Origin: Camillea tinctor
Lineage: Eukaryota; Ascomycota; Sordariomycetes; Xylariales; Xylariaceae
DNA: 64,000 nucleotides
Reading direction: 5' to 3'
Assembly: GCA_022578605.1 (NCBI GenBank)
Contig: MU394086.1
Coordinates: 62,001-126,000, forward strand
Part shown: positions 21,689 to 33,173 of the stretch, in pieces
Layout: each line of letters begins with the position of its first letter
Numbering within the stretch: position 1 is the first letter of the stretch
Notes under the pieces: generated by a model
What the model was told of the DNA's origin: nothing
Database searches by the model: none
Seen by the model: only the letters and a program-made list of their open reading frames with translations
Translations under genes and position numbers: made by a program

Positions 21689-24232
21689 ATGGAATCCATA
21701 TCACGGATATCCAATCTTCTCGAGAGCGGTTAGTTTGAATATCCCAACCCAACAAAACACACAAAACCCACTCACTTCTTGTGTGTTTCTTCTATCATCC
21801 CAGCTCGGGAGCTCACCCTCGACGCAGCCCAAGCAGCTCGAAGCTCCCGCACCACCACCACCCGCTCTCTACCTACAGCGCAACTCAAGAATCTCCTAGA
21901 TAGTCGAAATGAACGTGAAGTTCTTGACGGACTGCGGCGCGTCATCTCGGTATGGAAACGCAACCAAGCCTTGCCTTGGCTGTCTTTTCGGTGTATAGCC
22001 CAGTATACATGTTAACCTCTTAGTATTTTCTTACTGTTCTAGTTGATGTACCGCCAACAACGAACTCTACCTTTCTTCTCCTCCATCGTCAAGAATGTCG
22101 CATCCCCGAACCTCGAGATTAAGAAGCTCGTATACATATATCTTATTCACCATGCCGAACAGGAGCCCGACATGGCCCTGCTGTCCATCAATACCATACA
22201 AAGGTCCCTATCCGATGCAAACCCCCAGGTGCGTGCCCTGGCCCTACGAACCATGTCCGGCATCCGAGTCCCCGTTATAAGCCAGATTGTTTCTCTGGCC
22301 ATCAAAAAGGGGGTTGGCGACATGTCGCCTCACGTGCGAAAAGCTGCAGCCCTAGCTATACCGAAGTGCTATCGTCTCGAACCCAGCACCCTACCCCAGT
22401 TGCTAGAATACTTAGCCACTCTCCTCGGCGATAGACAGTACTTCGTTGCTGGTGCGGCGGTCGGCGCCTTTATGGAGATATGCCCGGAGCGGCTAGATCT
22501 AGTCCATAAGCATTATAGAAGCCTCGTCAAGAAGATCATGGACATGGACGAGTGGAGCCAACTGGCTACGTTGAGGATGATGACTATATATGCACGGAAA
22601 TGCTTTCCTAGGCGGACTCGGACTGTACACGCCTCGGACAAATCCGCTGAACTCCAGGACTTCTATGGAGAAGGTGCATCAAAACCGACAGGGGAGGGTG
22701 AAGGCGAGGGTGAGCAAGTGATCGTCCTCGATCCTGACTTAGCCCTCTTTCTTAATGCGATCAAGCCCCTGCTACAGAGCCGAAACTCCGGCGTTGTTAT
22801 TGCTGTAGCCCGCTGCTACGTAGATATTGGTACGCCCGAGTACACCGAGGAAGCTATAGGGCCCCTGGTTGCTTTACTACGAGGAGCGCAAGACATCGAA
22901 CAGATCGCCCTGTATAATATCGTCTCGGTCTGCTTGATACATCCAAATTCATTCGTCAAATATGCATCTCACTTCCTCATTCGCGCTACGGACACAGCTT
23001 CCGTATGGGAGCTTAAGCTAGAAGTATTAACATTAATATTTCCCCACAGTCCGCTGCACACCAAGAGCCTCATCCTCAACGAACTTGAGCACTTTTGTCG
23101 CGGAACCAATAAGGCCCTTGTCCGCGAAGCGGTGCGCGCCATAGGTCGTTGCGTACAGGCGGATCCTGCGACTGCGTCGCGCTGTATGCGATTATTATTA
23201 GGACAGATCACGAGTCTAGATGGGACGCTTGCAGCAGAGTCATTGACCGTGATTCGGCATCTCATACAGCAGGATCCACAAGCACATATGGGAACAGTTG
23301 TACGATTGGCGAAGAACTTAGACTCAGCCACAGATCCTCATGCCCGTGCAACTATTATATGGCTTGTTGGTGAATTTGCTGGTCTCAACGGCGAAGACAA
23401 CATCGCCGCTGATGTGCTCCGGATTCTTCTCAAGGAGTTTGCTGATGAGTCTGAAGTCGCCAAGCGACAGATCGTCCTGCTCGCTGCGAAGGTATATCTT
23501 CACCATATCAATAGAGAAAATGAGAAAGAGAAAGAGAAACTGCAAGACGAAGAAACACAGGAAACACCTGATTCTCCGCCCGGCGATCACCCTATAGTTC
23601 AATTATGGGATTATGTTCTCCTTCTCGTCCGATACGACACATCCTATGATCTTCGCGACCGGACGCGCCTATATAAGGCCTTGCTAGCCGTCCCACAGCT
23701 TGCTAGTCTCATGCTTCTCGCGCCAAAGCCGGCACCCCAGGCCCCCAGCCCGTCCGAAGCCCGGAAAGGATTTATGTTAGGATCTGCAGCTCTTGCTCTC
23801 GCTGGCGGGGTTGGGGTGCATGGTCTACGCGGCTACGAGCGTCTGCCAGAATGGGTAGAGGAGGGACACGAGCCGGACCCTAAGCTCCGAGGCCAGGATA
23901 GTGCTAAGAGCGAGTATGGCGAGGAAAGGAGAGCCACTATGGCCGCTGCAGACTCAATAGGGGAGGCGTCACGATCGGGCGTAACAAAAAGCAACGGCAC
24001 GGGCACCAAGACGTTACAGGATTGGCTTGCTGAAGACGAAGATGAGGAGGAGGAGGAGGAGGAAGAAGTAGGAGCAATGGGAGCTGAAGAGGAAGATGGT
24101 GAAGAAGAGGAATCAGAAGAAGAAGACGAAGATGAAGACGACGAGGACGAGGATGACGATGAAGATGAGGAGGAAGAGGAGGAGGAAAGTGACGACGAAG
24201 CTGATGAGCTCGAGGGGTTCCTTAATACATGA
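21689..24232 (+). CDS. APL6: AP-3 adaptor complex subunit beta
   Basis: Three exons, 21689-21728, 21804-21949 and 22043-24232, give 791 residues (yeast Apl6 is 809). The first coding exon is only 40 nt (MESISRISNLLES) and uses a GTTAGT donor; the second intron is 93 nt. Residues about 25-600 are the adaptin N-terminal HEAT-like solenoid, with beta-adaptin signatures LRRVIS/LMYRQQ, FFSSIVKNVASPNLEIKKLVYIYL (split), INTIQRSLSDANPQVRALALR and YEEAIGPL-like stretches. The last 68 residues are almost entirely Asp/Glu, corresponding to the acidic hinge, and there is no appendage (ear) domain. AP-3 sorts cargo such as alkaline phosphatase and SNAREs from the Golgi to the vacuole, so this subunit works with delta, mu and sigma partners encoded elsewhere. 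No damage is seen. Confidence 0.93.
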
Positions 24233-27200
24233 TTAATGAACCCCCACCCGCCCTATGGTAATCGAACGTGGCCCCTGTTTGTATAAACCTAAAACTCCCC
24301 AGCGCGCACCTCTTAACCTAGACAGACAGGTGCCCTTTATATAGTAGGGTACATAGTTATCTACATAAACTACCTAACTGATAGGTACCTAAACAAAAAG
24401 ATCAAGTTCAATTAGAAAGGGAAGGGACGAGTAAACTCCTGGCCCTAGCTTGGGGGTATGAGCCCCTGAGAATAGGGGAGAGGGGGGGTTGCATGTTTAC
24501 CTATGTGATGGCTCATATTTGTTGGTTCTATGTGGGCGTGCCTAGGTAGGTAAACTGTATATGGACGTCGCATCGCTATCGACAGACAGGCGCAAAGTTT
24601 CGATTTGTGGGTGTACGTATTCACTTGTGGTTAGGAGGGAAAGGGGCAGCTACAGTAGGGGGAATGTCGCATTTGCGGTAGAGAAGACGGGGCTATGTAC
24701 TGAGTTAGTTACCTACTACTTAACCTACCTTAATCAACAAAGAGGCCGCCAGGACAGGAGACGGCTCTAGGTGTTATACGGAGAAAAGGTATGTGATTGT
24801 GTACGTACGCGTGTAATTAGGAATCCATTTGGGGGTCAAATCGTAGTGGGTTTAGGAAAAGTCCCCCATATAACAGCGGTATAGGGCTTAGGTTAGAATG
24901 AAGAGATAGGTATAGGTGAATGGATGATGGGGGATAGGTGCCATACTTTTTTGGCAGGAACATACATACACATGAACGATATATGTACGCGTATATAGAT
25001 ATATATGTATTTATAAATTGCTAAGTGAATATTCATCAGTAGGGAACCTGTCTATATCGTTCCTCGTTGGTTTTCCTTGGGGAAGGCTCCTAAGAAATAA
25101 AATAAAACAATTACTCAAGTATACGCCGCTCTAAAAGAACATATCGTGTTAATCGTGGTTTTTATTATTACTGGGTTTATCTAGTTAACCTCTCTGCATA
25201 CTTATTTAGGAGTCTCGCAGCAAGAAGATGCCCAGACACCGGTTTTGCCGTGAATAGCTTCATACAATATAGTCCGTTATCTTATATATATATTTATGTG
25301 TGTGTGTGTGTGTGTGTGTTGTATTATAATATAGTGATTTTCTTTTGTCAATCAAACATGATATATATATCTCTATGATTTTGTCATAGCATATCGTAGG
25401 AAAATGATATCAGTTGAGATAACTCAATGACATCCCTGCCCATTTCCGTTTTCTTAGTATATATATAACCTATGCGTATGTGTATTTCCTACAGATTCAA
25501 ATCCAATTCTCAAGTATTGTCTCGTTTTATAACGTAGACTCGCTTGTCTTCTTTTCTTTCTTCTCTTCCTAAACTGCTCCCCTTTATGGTGGAATTTGAA
25601 TTGTTTGGTCTCTAGACCGAGAAATATTTAAGTAGGCGCCTGGATATTACAGATGCTCCTTGAACATATTATTGTTATTATTATTATTATCAAAAACCGA
25701 GAATTCAACGAAGCGGCAGATGGATTGTAGAATGAATACCTGATTTCTATTTTTCCGTGTTAGTTTTGGGTATAAAGAAGCAGGATTGTGGGATATGGTA
25801 AAGAAAGGCCCGTCTTTTCCGGTAAACGGATATGGATTGGACGAGAAGCTACAAGAAGCTACATAGCCGCCAGGACAATTGCATTATCTCCAAGGACAAT
25901 AAAGCGGGACACGTTCAAGTACTTGGCTAGGCAAGAGAGGCAGGAATCCAGCCGGTGCAGGCAAGGATGGCCCAGGGCGGCTAACAAATAATTGACAGCA
26001 TTTTCCGGGATGAGGTATACGTAGCGTAGGTATAGATATATATAGGTATACTATGTAGAGCATCACGGCGGCGGGAATCCCGAACACATCCGGCGTCGTC
26101 TACGTACATATGCGGTGGGTAGTAGCAGAAAACAAGCATAAGATATTGCTTTATCATGCAGCCATATATTCTACGGGCTTGAATTTGATATTTGATCGAT
26201 GTACAATGAATTTTCTTAATATTATATTGTGTCTCGTCTTTTTTTTTTTTTTTTTTTTTGCTCTGGGTCGTCTCTCAAAGCCATAAAAATACTAGTAATA
26301 GGGTAAATCACATCATTATATATAATGATACTTACCGAGCTGAGTAGGTAGGTATGGATGGACAGATGCTATATGCAAGAAAGCATGTAAGCCAATTAGA
26401 AGGGATTCGCGCTTACCGACAGCAGAAAGGAACTAGAAGAGAAAGAGAAGGAAAAGGAAAAGAGGGGTTTAATCGACGATAAAAAACCATCATGATTCGA
26501 GGTAATTACTATAGTAGTAAAATCCCATTGATGATCGCCGAACATGGGGTTCGGTGATCATTACACTAGGTACACTACACAGCACTACACTTTGATGTAC
26601 ACACTATATACCATATAGGTGTGCGTAGTGTAGGTAGTTGTAGACGGATGCGGTAGTACTGATCGGTCGTTCAAAGGGGGATTTTGGTGGTGTGTTCTTG
26701 GCGAGATAATGTCTCGTTTATGCAATGCAAGACAGCTGGCATATCGCCACGTCCTGTAGCATAAGAAGAGGGGAGGGGGGAAGAGAGAGAAGGGGTAAAG
26801 AAAGAAAGAAAAAAAAAAGAAAAAAAGAACCGTCATCATAATGCTAAATGTCATAGGACAAAAACGATAAGCTTGGAACGATAGGCTCGGAGGAAGCGTA
26901 GCGTGGTTACAAAAGGCAGCGGAAGCAAGCCGGTGCTCGACGTTGTGTCGCTCACCTTTCGAACGTCAAGCTTGGTCTGAAGGTGGGAGACCCCGGGTAT
27001 CCGCATCCGATATTGGTCACCATGGTTTTGAATAGGTATTCAATTGGTAAATAAAAGGGAAGGGGGGTTAAGGTTACGAATAATGGGCGGGAATTGCGAA
27101 TTGCGAATGGTGAATGGCGAATTGGTGAACTAGAATTTGTTGATATATGGTTGAAGATGTGGTTGTGGTTTAAAGAAAGAATGGAGAAAAAGGAGAAGAA

Positions 27201-28700
27201 AAAGAAGAAGAAGAAAGACGCAGTTTGGGGAAATGCAAGATGGATCTACCTTTAGGTACATGTTCTTTACTACCACGTGACGTGCAGAAGGGAGGTAACA
27301 CCGGGGATTGGGATTGGGATTGGGATAGGGGGGGAAGAAAAAAGAGAAAAGAAAAGACAGGAATAGGGGAATGGGCTAGTGGGGTTTGTGGGGCACGTCA
27401 AGTTAGTTTGTGTGTGTGTATGTGTGTGTATGTACAGCTAAGTAAAAGTAGTGTAAGTACGCTAATAAGTAAAGGAAGAATCCCTGATCACAGCTGTCTA
27501 GGTTTAGGTAGGTTATATACTACTTTAAGCTTGATGTCAACATCCATGGATGTGAACAATTATTAGTCGTAAGCCTGTATTGGAAAAAGAGGGAAAAAAA
27601 TAAAAAGTAAAATCCCATTTCGTCATTACTACAACGACAAGAACAACAACAACAATAAGAACATCCTTATCTAGGTTTAACACTATAATACTAGTTTCAT
27701 TAAAAGTTCAAATCCATGTTGTAAATAAAGTATTATCTAACCAGCTCACTACCTAGCTCACATAGGTAGTACATAACCTTAAAAGTTAGCATGATCTTCT
27801 TTCACTAAAACTGTTGCCCCGCCGGTTTTATTTTACTAGTCTTCAACAAGAAAGGAGACCAAGACTAAGACCAAGACTAAGAACCAAGACCATAAAAATA
27901 ATCTTATTTTATTACTTCGTACATTTACACTTTTATCTCCATTTTGCATTACGGAGTATATTACTTTGACATTACATTCAACACATCACATTTTACATTT
28001 ATAGGTAATCCTTCTCCTACCTACTCCTGCTCTTCTTTCTTATTATCCCTTTATAATATTACATGCATATAATATCAATTATATAAATACACATTCTACT
28101 CTCCACATGCAAGAGGTGGTGTATGTATGATATGTATGTATATGACATACTATATGTATAACCTATAAAACTCCTTCTCCTACTCCTTCTCCTACTCCTA
28201 CTCCCACTCCTCTAAGCTAAAGCTTGGTTCGCCAACTTTGCAAGTACCCCTAACTTTTTTTCTCCTCAAAAAAGAAAAAAAAGAAAAAAAAAAGAAAAAC
28301 CCCCCTTCTGCAGGGAACCATATGGGTGGAATGTCGTCTTTTCTACTCTTCACGCCTTGACCTTGACGTTTCCGTGCGTTGTGTCGTGTCCATCGTGTGT
28401 CTGGTCCTGTGTTTCTCCCTCTCTCTCTCTCTCCACAGACCGGCACACCCACGCAACCCTTTTCCGCCTGTTGAACTTGTCTGGTAATACTTGTGGATCG
28501 TTCCCGAAGTCCAATTCCACGACCGAAACCGCACTGGATCGCTAATTGGCCTGAAATCCCGTTTTCACCGCTTCCCGTCGCCTTGGGGTTGCTTTGCTTG
28601 TTGTCCACCCACACCCTTCTTGTGTTGAACACACCTTCAACCAGCTCAACATTCTTTGCTTCGAGACTGAGACTAAGACCCTGCGTGCGTGCCTTTCGCC
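24233..28700. other. Long gene-poor interval
   Basis: About 4.5 kb with no recognised gene. It contains GT repeats near 25299-25319, a 21-nt T run at 26239-26259, a hairpin at 26532-26560, a CCTAGGTAGGTA motif at 24541-24553 and purine-rich runs. The last several hundred bases are probably the AVL9 promoter and 5' UTR, including a CT tract at about 28415-28435. Long frames on the minus strand at 28.2-28.7 kb lack coding character. Confidence 0.6.
26532..26560. repeat. Hairpin, 12-bp arms and 5-nt loop
   Basis: TGATCGCCGAAC (26532-26543) and GTTCGGTGATCA (26549-26560) are complementary except for one G-T pair and enclose ATGGG. It lies in intergenic DNA with no gene close by. Confidence 0.75.
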
Positions 28701-31228
28701 ATGGCAACCTCGAGTTCCAACAGCCTCGTAGAAGGCCGAGAAGGTAGCGTGAAGAGTGGTGGAGGAGCTTCGATCAGATCCAACTTCATACCTCTGGTGA
28801 CCGTGGTTGACTTTCACCACCACCGGGGGCCCGAGGTGGAAAAATGGTTCGGCGTGTCTGAAGGTCAGGACCCGGCCGCGGAATGGGACTGGTCCTTGTT
28901 GCCTTTCATGGCATTGAGCGATGGCGCTCACGCGTAAGTCTAAGCTAAGCCTGGTCTCATGGACCTGCGCCATGACATTATATGATATGATATGACATGA
29001 CATGACTGTGAGCTCTGGCTGATTCTTTGCCACCAATTGATTCGAGCAGCTCTACCGAAGATTTCTCCTACTTTACTCTCCTGCGCCCAGCCACCGACGA
29101 CGCGCCCCCGACCTCGCTTTTCGGTATATCGTGTACGAGGCAGATGGACGCTTCGCAACTGCTTGTTCGCCCTTCCGATGTCACCCGCTCCACCGTTCAG
29201 AAGGCCGTTGTGGTGATAGCAGATACACCGCAGTTCTTCGGCATGCTTAGGGAACGACTGTCTATTGTCACAAAGGCTTGGTTTGCCCAGCGCGAGTTCG
29301 GCGACACGGAGATTCTGCGCAGGTTCCAGGAGAGCCTTGCTGAGGAGAAGGAACGGATGAACGAGGAGGTGGATCGCGATCAATACTTGGGCATGAGTCT
29401 GCGGGAGCTCGTGAAGGAGTTCCGCTGGCAGACGTTGGTGCTGCTGAAATGCTGTCTTCTACAACCTAAGGTAGGCCAGCCACTACGAAGGATGCGAGGA
29501 GGCTGCCCAGCCAGTCAGCCAGCCAGTCTGCCGGTCAGCATGCTAACAAAAACCTCCAGATGCTCTTCTTTGGCTCGCGGTGCGAGCGTCTCTGCATGAT
29601 GCAGTTTTCTCTCATATCTTTAATACCTGGGCTATTGCGAAACCTACAGGATTGTGCCGGACCGGAACTGAATAATTACGAAAAGAACCTAACCAAGCCA
29701 ACGAGCCTGCGGACTAGTGACCGGAACTCGCTGCTGGCGTATATGGGACTACCACTGCAAATATTCGGAAAGGTAGGCAAAACTTCAGGGGATCCCCCCC
29801 TTTATTCTCTCCAAGGTTAAATATAGACTAACACATGTTGATGTGCTGCTATAGGGAAGTCTATTCGGACCTTACACGCCGCTCCAGCAGCTCGATGTCC
29901 TTGCTGACTTCGGAACCAAGTCCTATATCGTCGGAAGCACAAACTCGTTGCTTCTACAGCAGAAGGACAGATACAGCGATATCCTAATTAACCTCGACGA
30001 AGACACCGTTAACATAACCTCTACTTCGCTGCGCACCGCGCTAGCACTCTCGCACTCGGATCGGCGGTGGATAGATTTTATCACCCAAGAAGTAAACGAC
30101 ACCTGGGATGAGGCAAACCCCGGGAGACCCAAGACGATGGGCTACCGTGGTAGTGAGGAATTTATTCGGCTTCAGTTCGAAGAATATCTCCTATCGCTAA
30201 TTTCATCCGTCAAGTACCACAACCACCTTGCGCAGAACGCAAATAACCCCAAAGCTTTGCTGCCTCACATCGAAGGGGACCCATCCACGGATTTTAGCAC
30301 CGAATGGGTTGAATATTGGATGAGGACGGAGAATTACCGGCTTTGGAATGCAAACACCGATTCTCACTTATTCGACGTTGTCGAGCCGAGGCACCCATGC
30401 GCAGGAGGGCTTTCGATGGATGACGTGCAGCGGCGAATCCAGCAACAGGTTCAGGAGCTGCATCTTGATGAGCAGTTTGCTGTTGGAAAGGAAGTGCTAG
30501 GCAGGAATCTTGCTGCCGGGCGGGACAAAGCCAGCACCATGTTCAGTAGGCTTTACGCCAACATGGAATCGTACCGTGAAGCGCAACGGAAGCGCGCTGA
30601 AGAGAACCGGATAGCACAGGCTGCCGCGGAGAAGAATGGCACTGCCACCAACGGGGATCAAGCTAAAGCCCAGCAGGCTTCTGTCAGCTCGAGAGCTGGC
30701 TCATATATAGGGAGCTGGGCCACGTGGGCAGACCAGAAACGCAAACAGGGATGGGGACGGTCAAACAGCACCCACGCCAGCTCCGGCTCTGTCAGCGGTA
30801 GCGGCGGAGGCTGGGGTTTTAGAAGGTCGCGCATGTCGAACTCGCATATGCTCAGTGATTCGAGCAGTGAGAGGAACGTCGGCACACCGCTCAGTAGTCC
30901 CGCCCTGTCTTCCACCGGCTTCGGCAGCAGCGAGAAGATACAACTGGCTAATGTCCTACAAAGAAAAAGCGAGGGTGGCGAGAAAGGCCGACCGATGACA
31001 CAGGGTAGCTTTGGCGAGAGTATTCTGGACGCAGCGGCGTCTGGGAGCGAGGGCAGCGACACTTCATCTCGCCCAGGCACCGGACGGAAGAGCGTAGCCT
31101 CGAAACGTGATAGCGCGTATGCCAGCGTTAGGATGGTCGAAGAGCCGGAGACGTATGACGATAAACCCGATGCGGAGGCCAGCAAGGTTAAGCCGATAGA
31201 GGCGAAGACGGCAGATACCCCTGCGTGA
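28701..31228 (+). CDS. AVL9: AVL9/DENND6-family late secretory pathway protein
   Basis: Four exons, 28701-28933, 29050-29470, 29560-29772 and 29855-31228, give 746 residues (yeast Avl9 is 764). All introns are 82-116 nt with good sites; the second has a TGCTAAC branch at 29540-29546. DENN-type signatures run in order: VVDFHHHRGPEVEKWF and LLPFMALSDGAH; then EDFSYFTLL, SLFGISCTRQ and VQKAVVVI; WQTLVLLKCCLLQPK then MLFFGS; FGPYTPLQQLDVL and YIVGSTNSLLLQQ. The C-terminal 200 residues are Ser/Gly-rich and disordered. Avl9 functions in exocytic vesicle formation at the Golgi, and DENN domains generally act as Rab exchange factors. The start is the ATG in GCCATGG (28701), a good context. Confidence 0.9.
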
Positions 31229-33173
31229 CGACAAACTATTGAAGTTGGTGACACATAACAGCCGACTCACGAATAATTACACTAAAATATCCCATAATTC
31301 TGGCTAGGTTAGACATGATGGAGTAGAGAGGCAACGTAGCGATGATGGTGGAGGAAGGAAGAGAGAAAGAAAGAAAGAAAGAAAGAGAAAGGCGGTATAA
31401 ATGCGAAAAGGATATGTGTGCCCTCCCTTTCTGCATATGATAAATAACATGTAGCGGGAGGGTTGATTATAGGCAACTGGAAGAGCAACGAGAGAGGAGA
31501 GCAATTTTCTGTATGATGAGGAGGAGAGAGAGAGAGAGAGAGAGAACAGGAACTCATGACGATGAAAAGAATAATTAAGCTAGCTTAGACTGGGGGGAAT
31601 GTGGAAGGAAAAGGAGAAAGGGAAAGGGAAGGAGGAATAGCTCGCAGAACGACTATCCTCCTGAATTCTTCGATGATGGGGGAACAAACCTTGTGTGGTA
31701 AGGACGGGGGGGAGGGGGGCGTGGAAAACCTACCTACTTTACCTAAACCAACCCACATGCCTATGGGACACCCGCATAGGTATATATGTAATTCAACAAA
31801 GATGTGAGGTCCATCTATAACAAAACATCTAATCTTATATCTATCTGCCTTGTTAACATTGTTAAGTACAGATAGGTAGGGCAGATAGGACGAAGTAGAG
31901 TAGCGGATGAATATATTGAGTATATATATTATATATGTATGATGGGGATATATTATTGAGCGGGTTCTACCTACATATATGGTTAATACGCTCCTATTAG
32001 GAGAATTCACTGCATTGATTATACATACATACATACTACTTACTCCTTACGTTCATCTATATGGTATGTCAGGCCCCATTATTCTACGAGCATGTCTCCG
32101 TCTTCCTTTTTCCATTCATACATACTCGACCATAAAACCAATCCCGATAAGTAAGTGATCAAAAAAAAAAACCTATCCCAGAAAAAGAAAAAAAAAAGAA
32201 AAAAAAGCACACTATTCCTCTCTTCTTTCTTCTTTTTCTTTCTCACTATTCACAAAGACTACCATTTCTTATTTTTATTTATATTTTATACTCGTCGTTT
32301 CGTCTATGGAGTAAGTACCCGTAGAGTAGTAGTAGTGCTAGAAAGTCGCATGACCAGAGATAGACCTTCGCCCCCTTTTTTTTCTCTTCATTCGTCTTTT
32401 TTTTTGTCTGTTGCTACCTGAGAAGGAGCCTGCCTATAAAGTAGTAGGGATCGATATTAGGGGGGAGAGTAAGGAAAGGAGAACCCTTTCATTCCCATAA
32501 CATCATCGTAATGGGTTCTTCATCTCCCTCTCTCGCCCTTTATCGGGTAGTTCAAGTCCATCTCCAGTCTACTACCTCTCTACCTAAAATAATCTAATAT
32601 TACCCGCCTCATAAGGAGGAGTTACTTATCTCCTTTCCCCCCCACCGAGCATGGCCCGCCTTGTATAGAAACCACTGCGCCTACTTTTATGTTTACCATC
32701 ACTAGGACATGACGAGAATCTGTTGAGCTTCTTGGTCCCAGTCTCTTCTAAGAGAAGCCGTTGTTCAACGTCCCCGCCTTGGTCACGCGATCGCAGAGTA
32801 TGGGTGTAGTACGTATCCATTCAGCAAGATACCGAGAAAAAGAGGCCCCTTTCTGAGCATCATCAATCGCGGAGGGCCCTGCCGAGCAGGACCTGCTACA
32901 CGTGTGCCTGTGACGCAATGATGCCAGGGCAAGATGTGCCGAATCTAATAGTCATCCGAGTCGTCCGTATCGTCACTATGTACCCCTATAACCAACAAAG
33001 CCCCATCCGAGTCATCCAGGACATCCAACCTCAAGTATACGCCGTGTCTCTGTGATGATGAAAAGCCCCTTGCTGGATGATAGTAAACGGCAAAACAATA
33101 CGAAAAGTAGTAATGAGGAATGCATGTTGAAAATTAGCCTGGTTCGTACGACGGAAAAATCCGGGATCGAATT
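31229..33173. other. 3' flanks of convergent AVL9 and cullin-1 genes
   Basis: About 1.9 kb with no recognised gene. It contains GAAA repeats (about 31363-31391), a GA run at 31524-31545, CATA repeats near 32020-32034, A-rich and T-rich runs at 32160-32240, and TAGGTAGG-type motifs. It must hold both 3' UTRs. Confidence 0.6.

Noticed and set aside
26950..27022. Minus-strand ATG followed by a short frame and GTGAGC donor
   Set aside because: Only about 23 codons, and no second exon could be found to join it.
28198..28707. 169-codon minus-strand frame upstream of AVL9
   Set aside because: It contains homopolymer runs, overlaps the AVL9 start and shows no domain; the region fits a promoter or 5' UTR.
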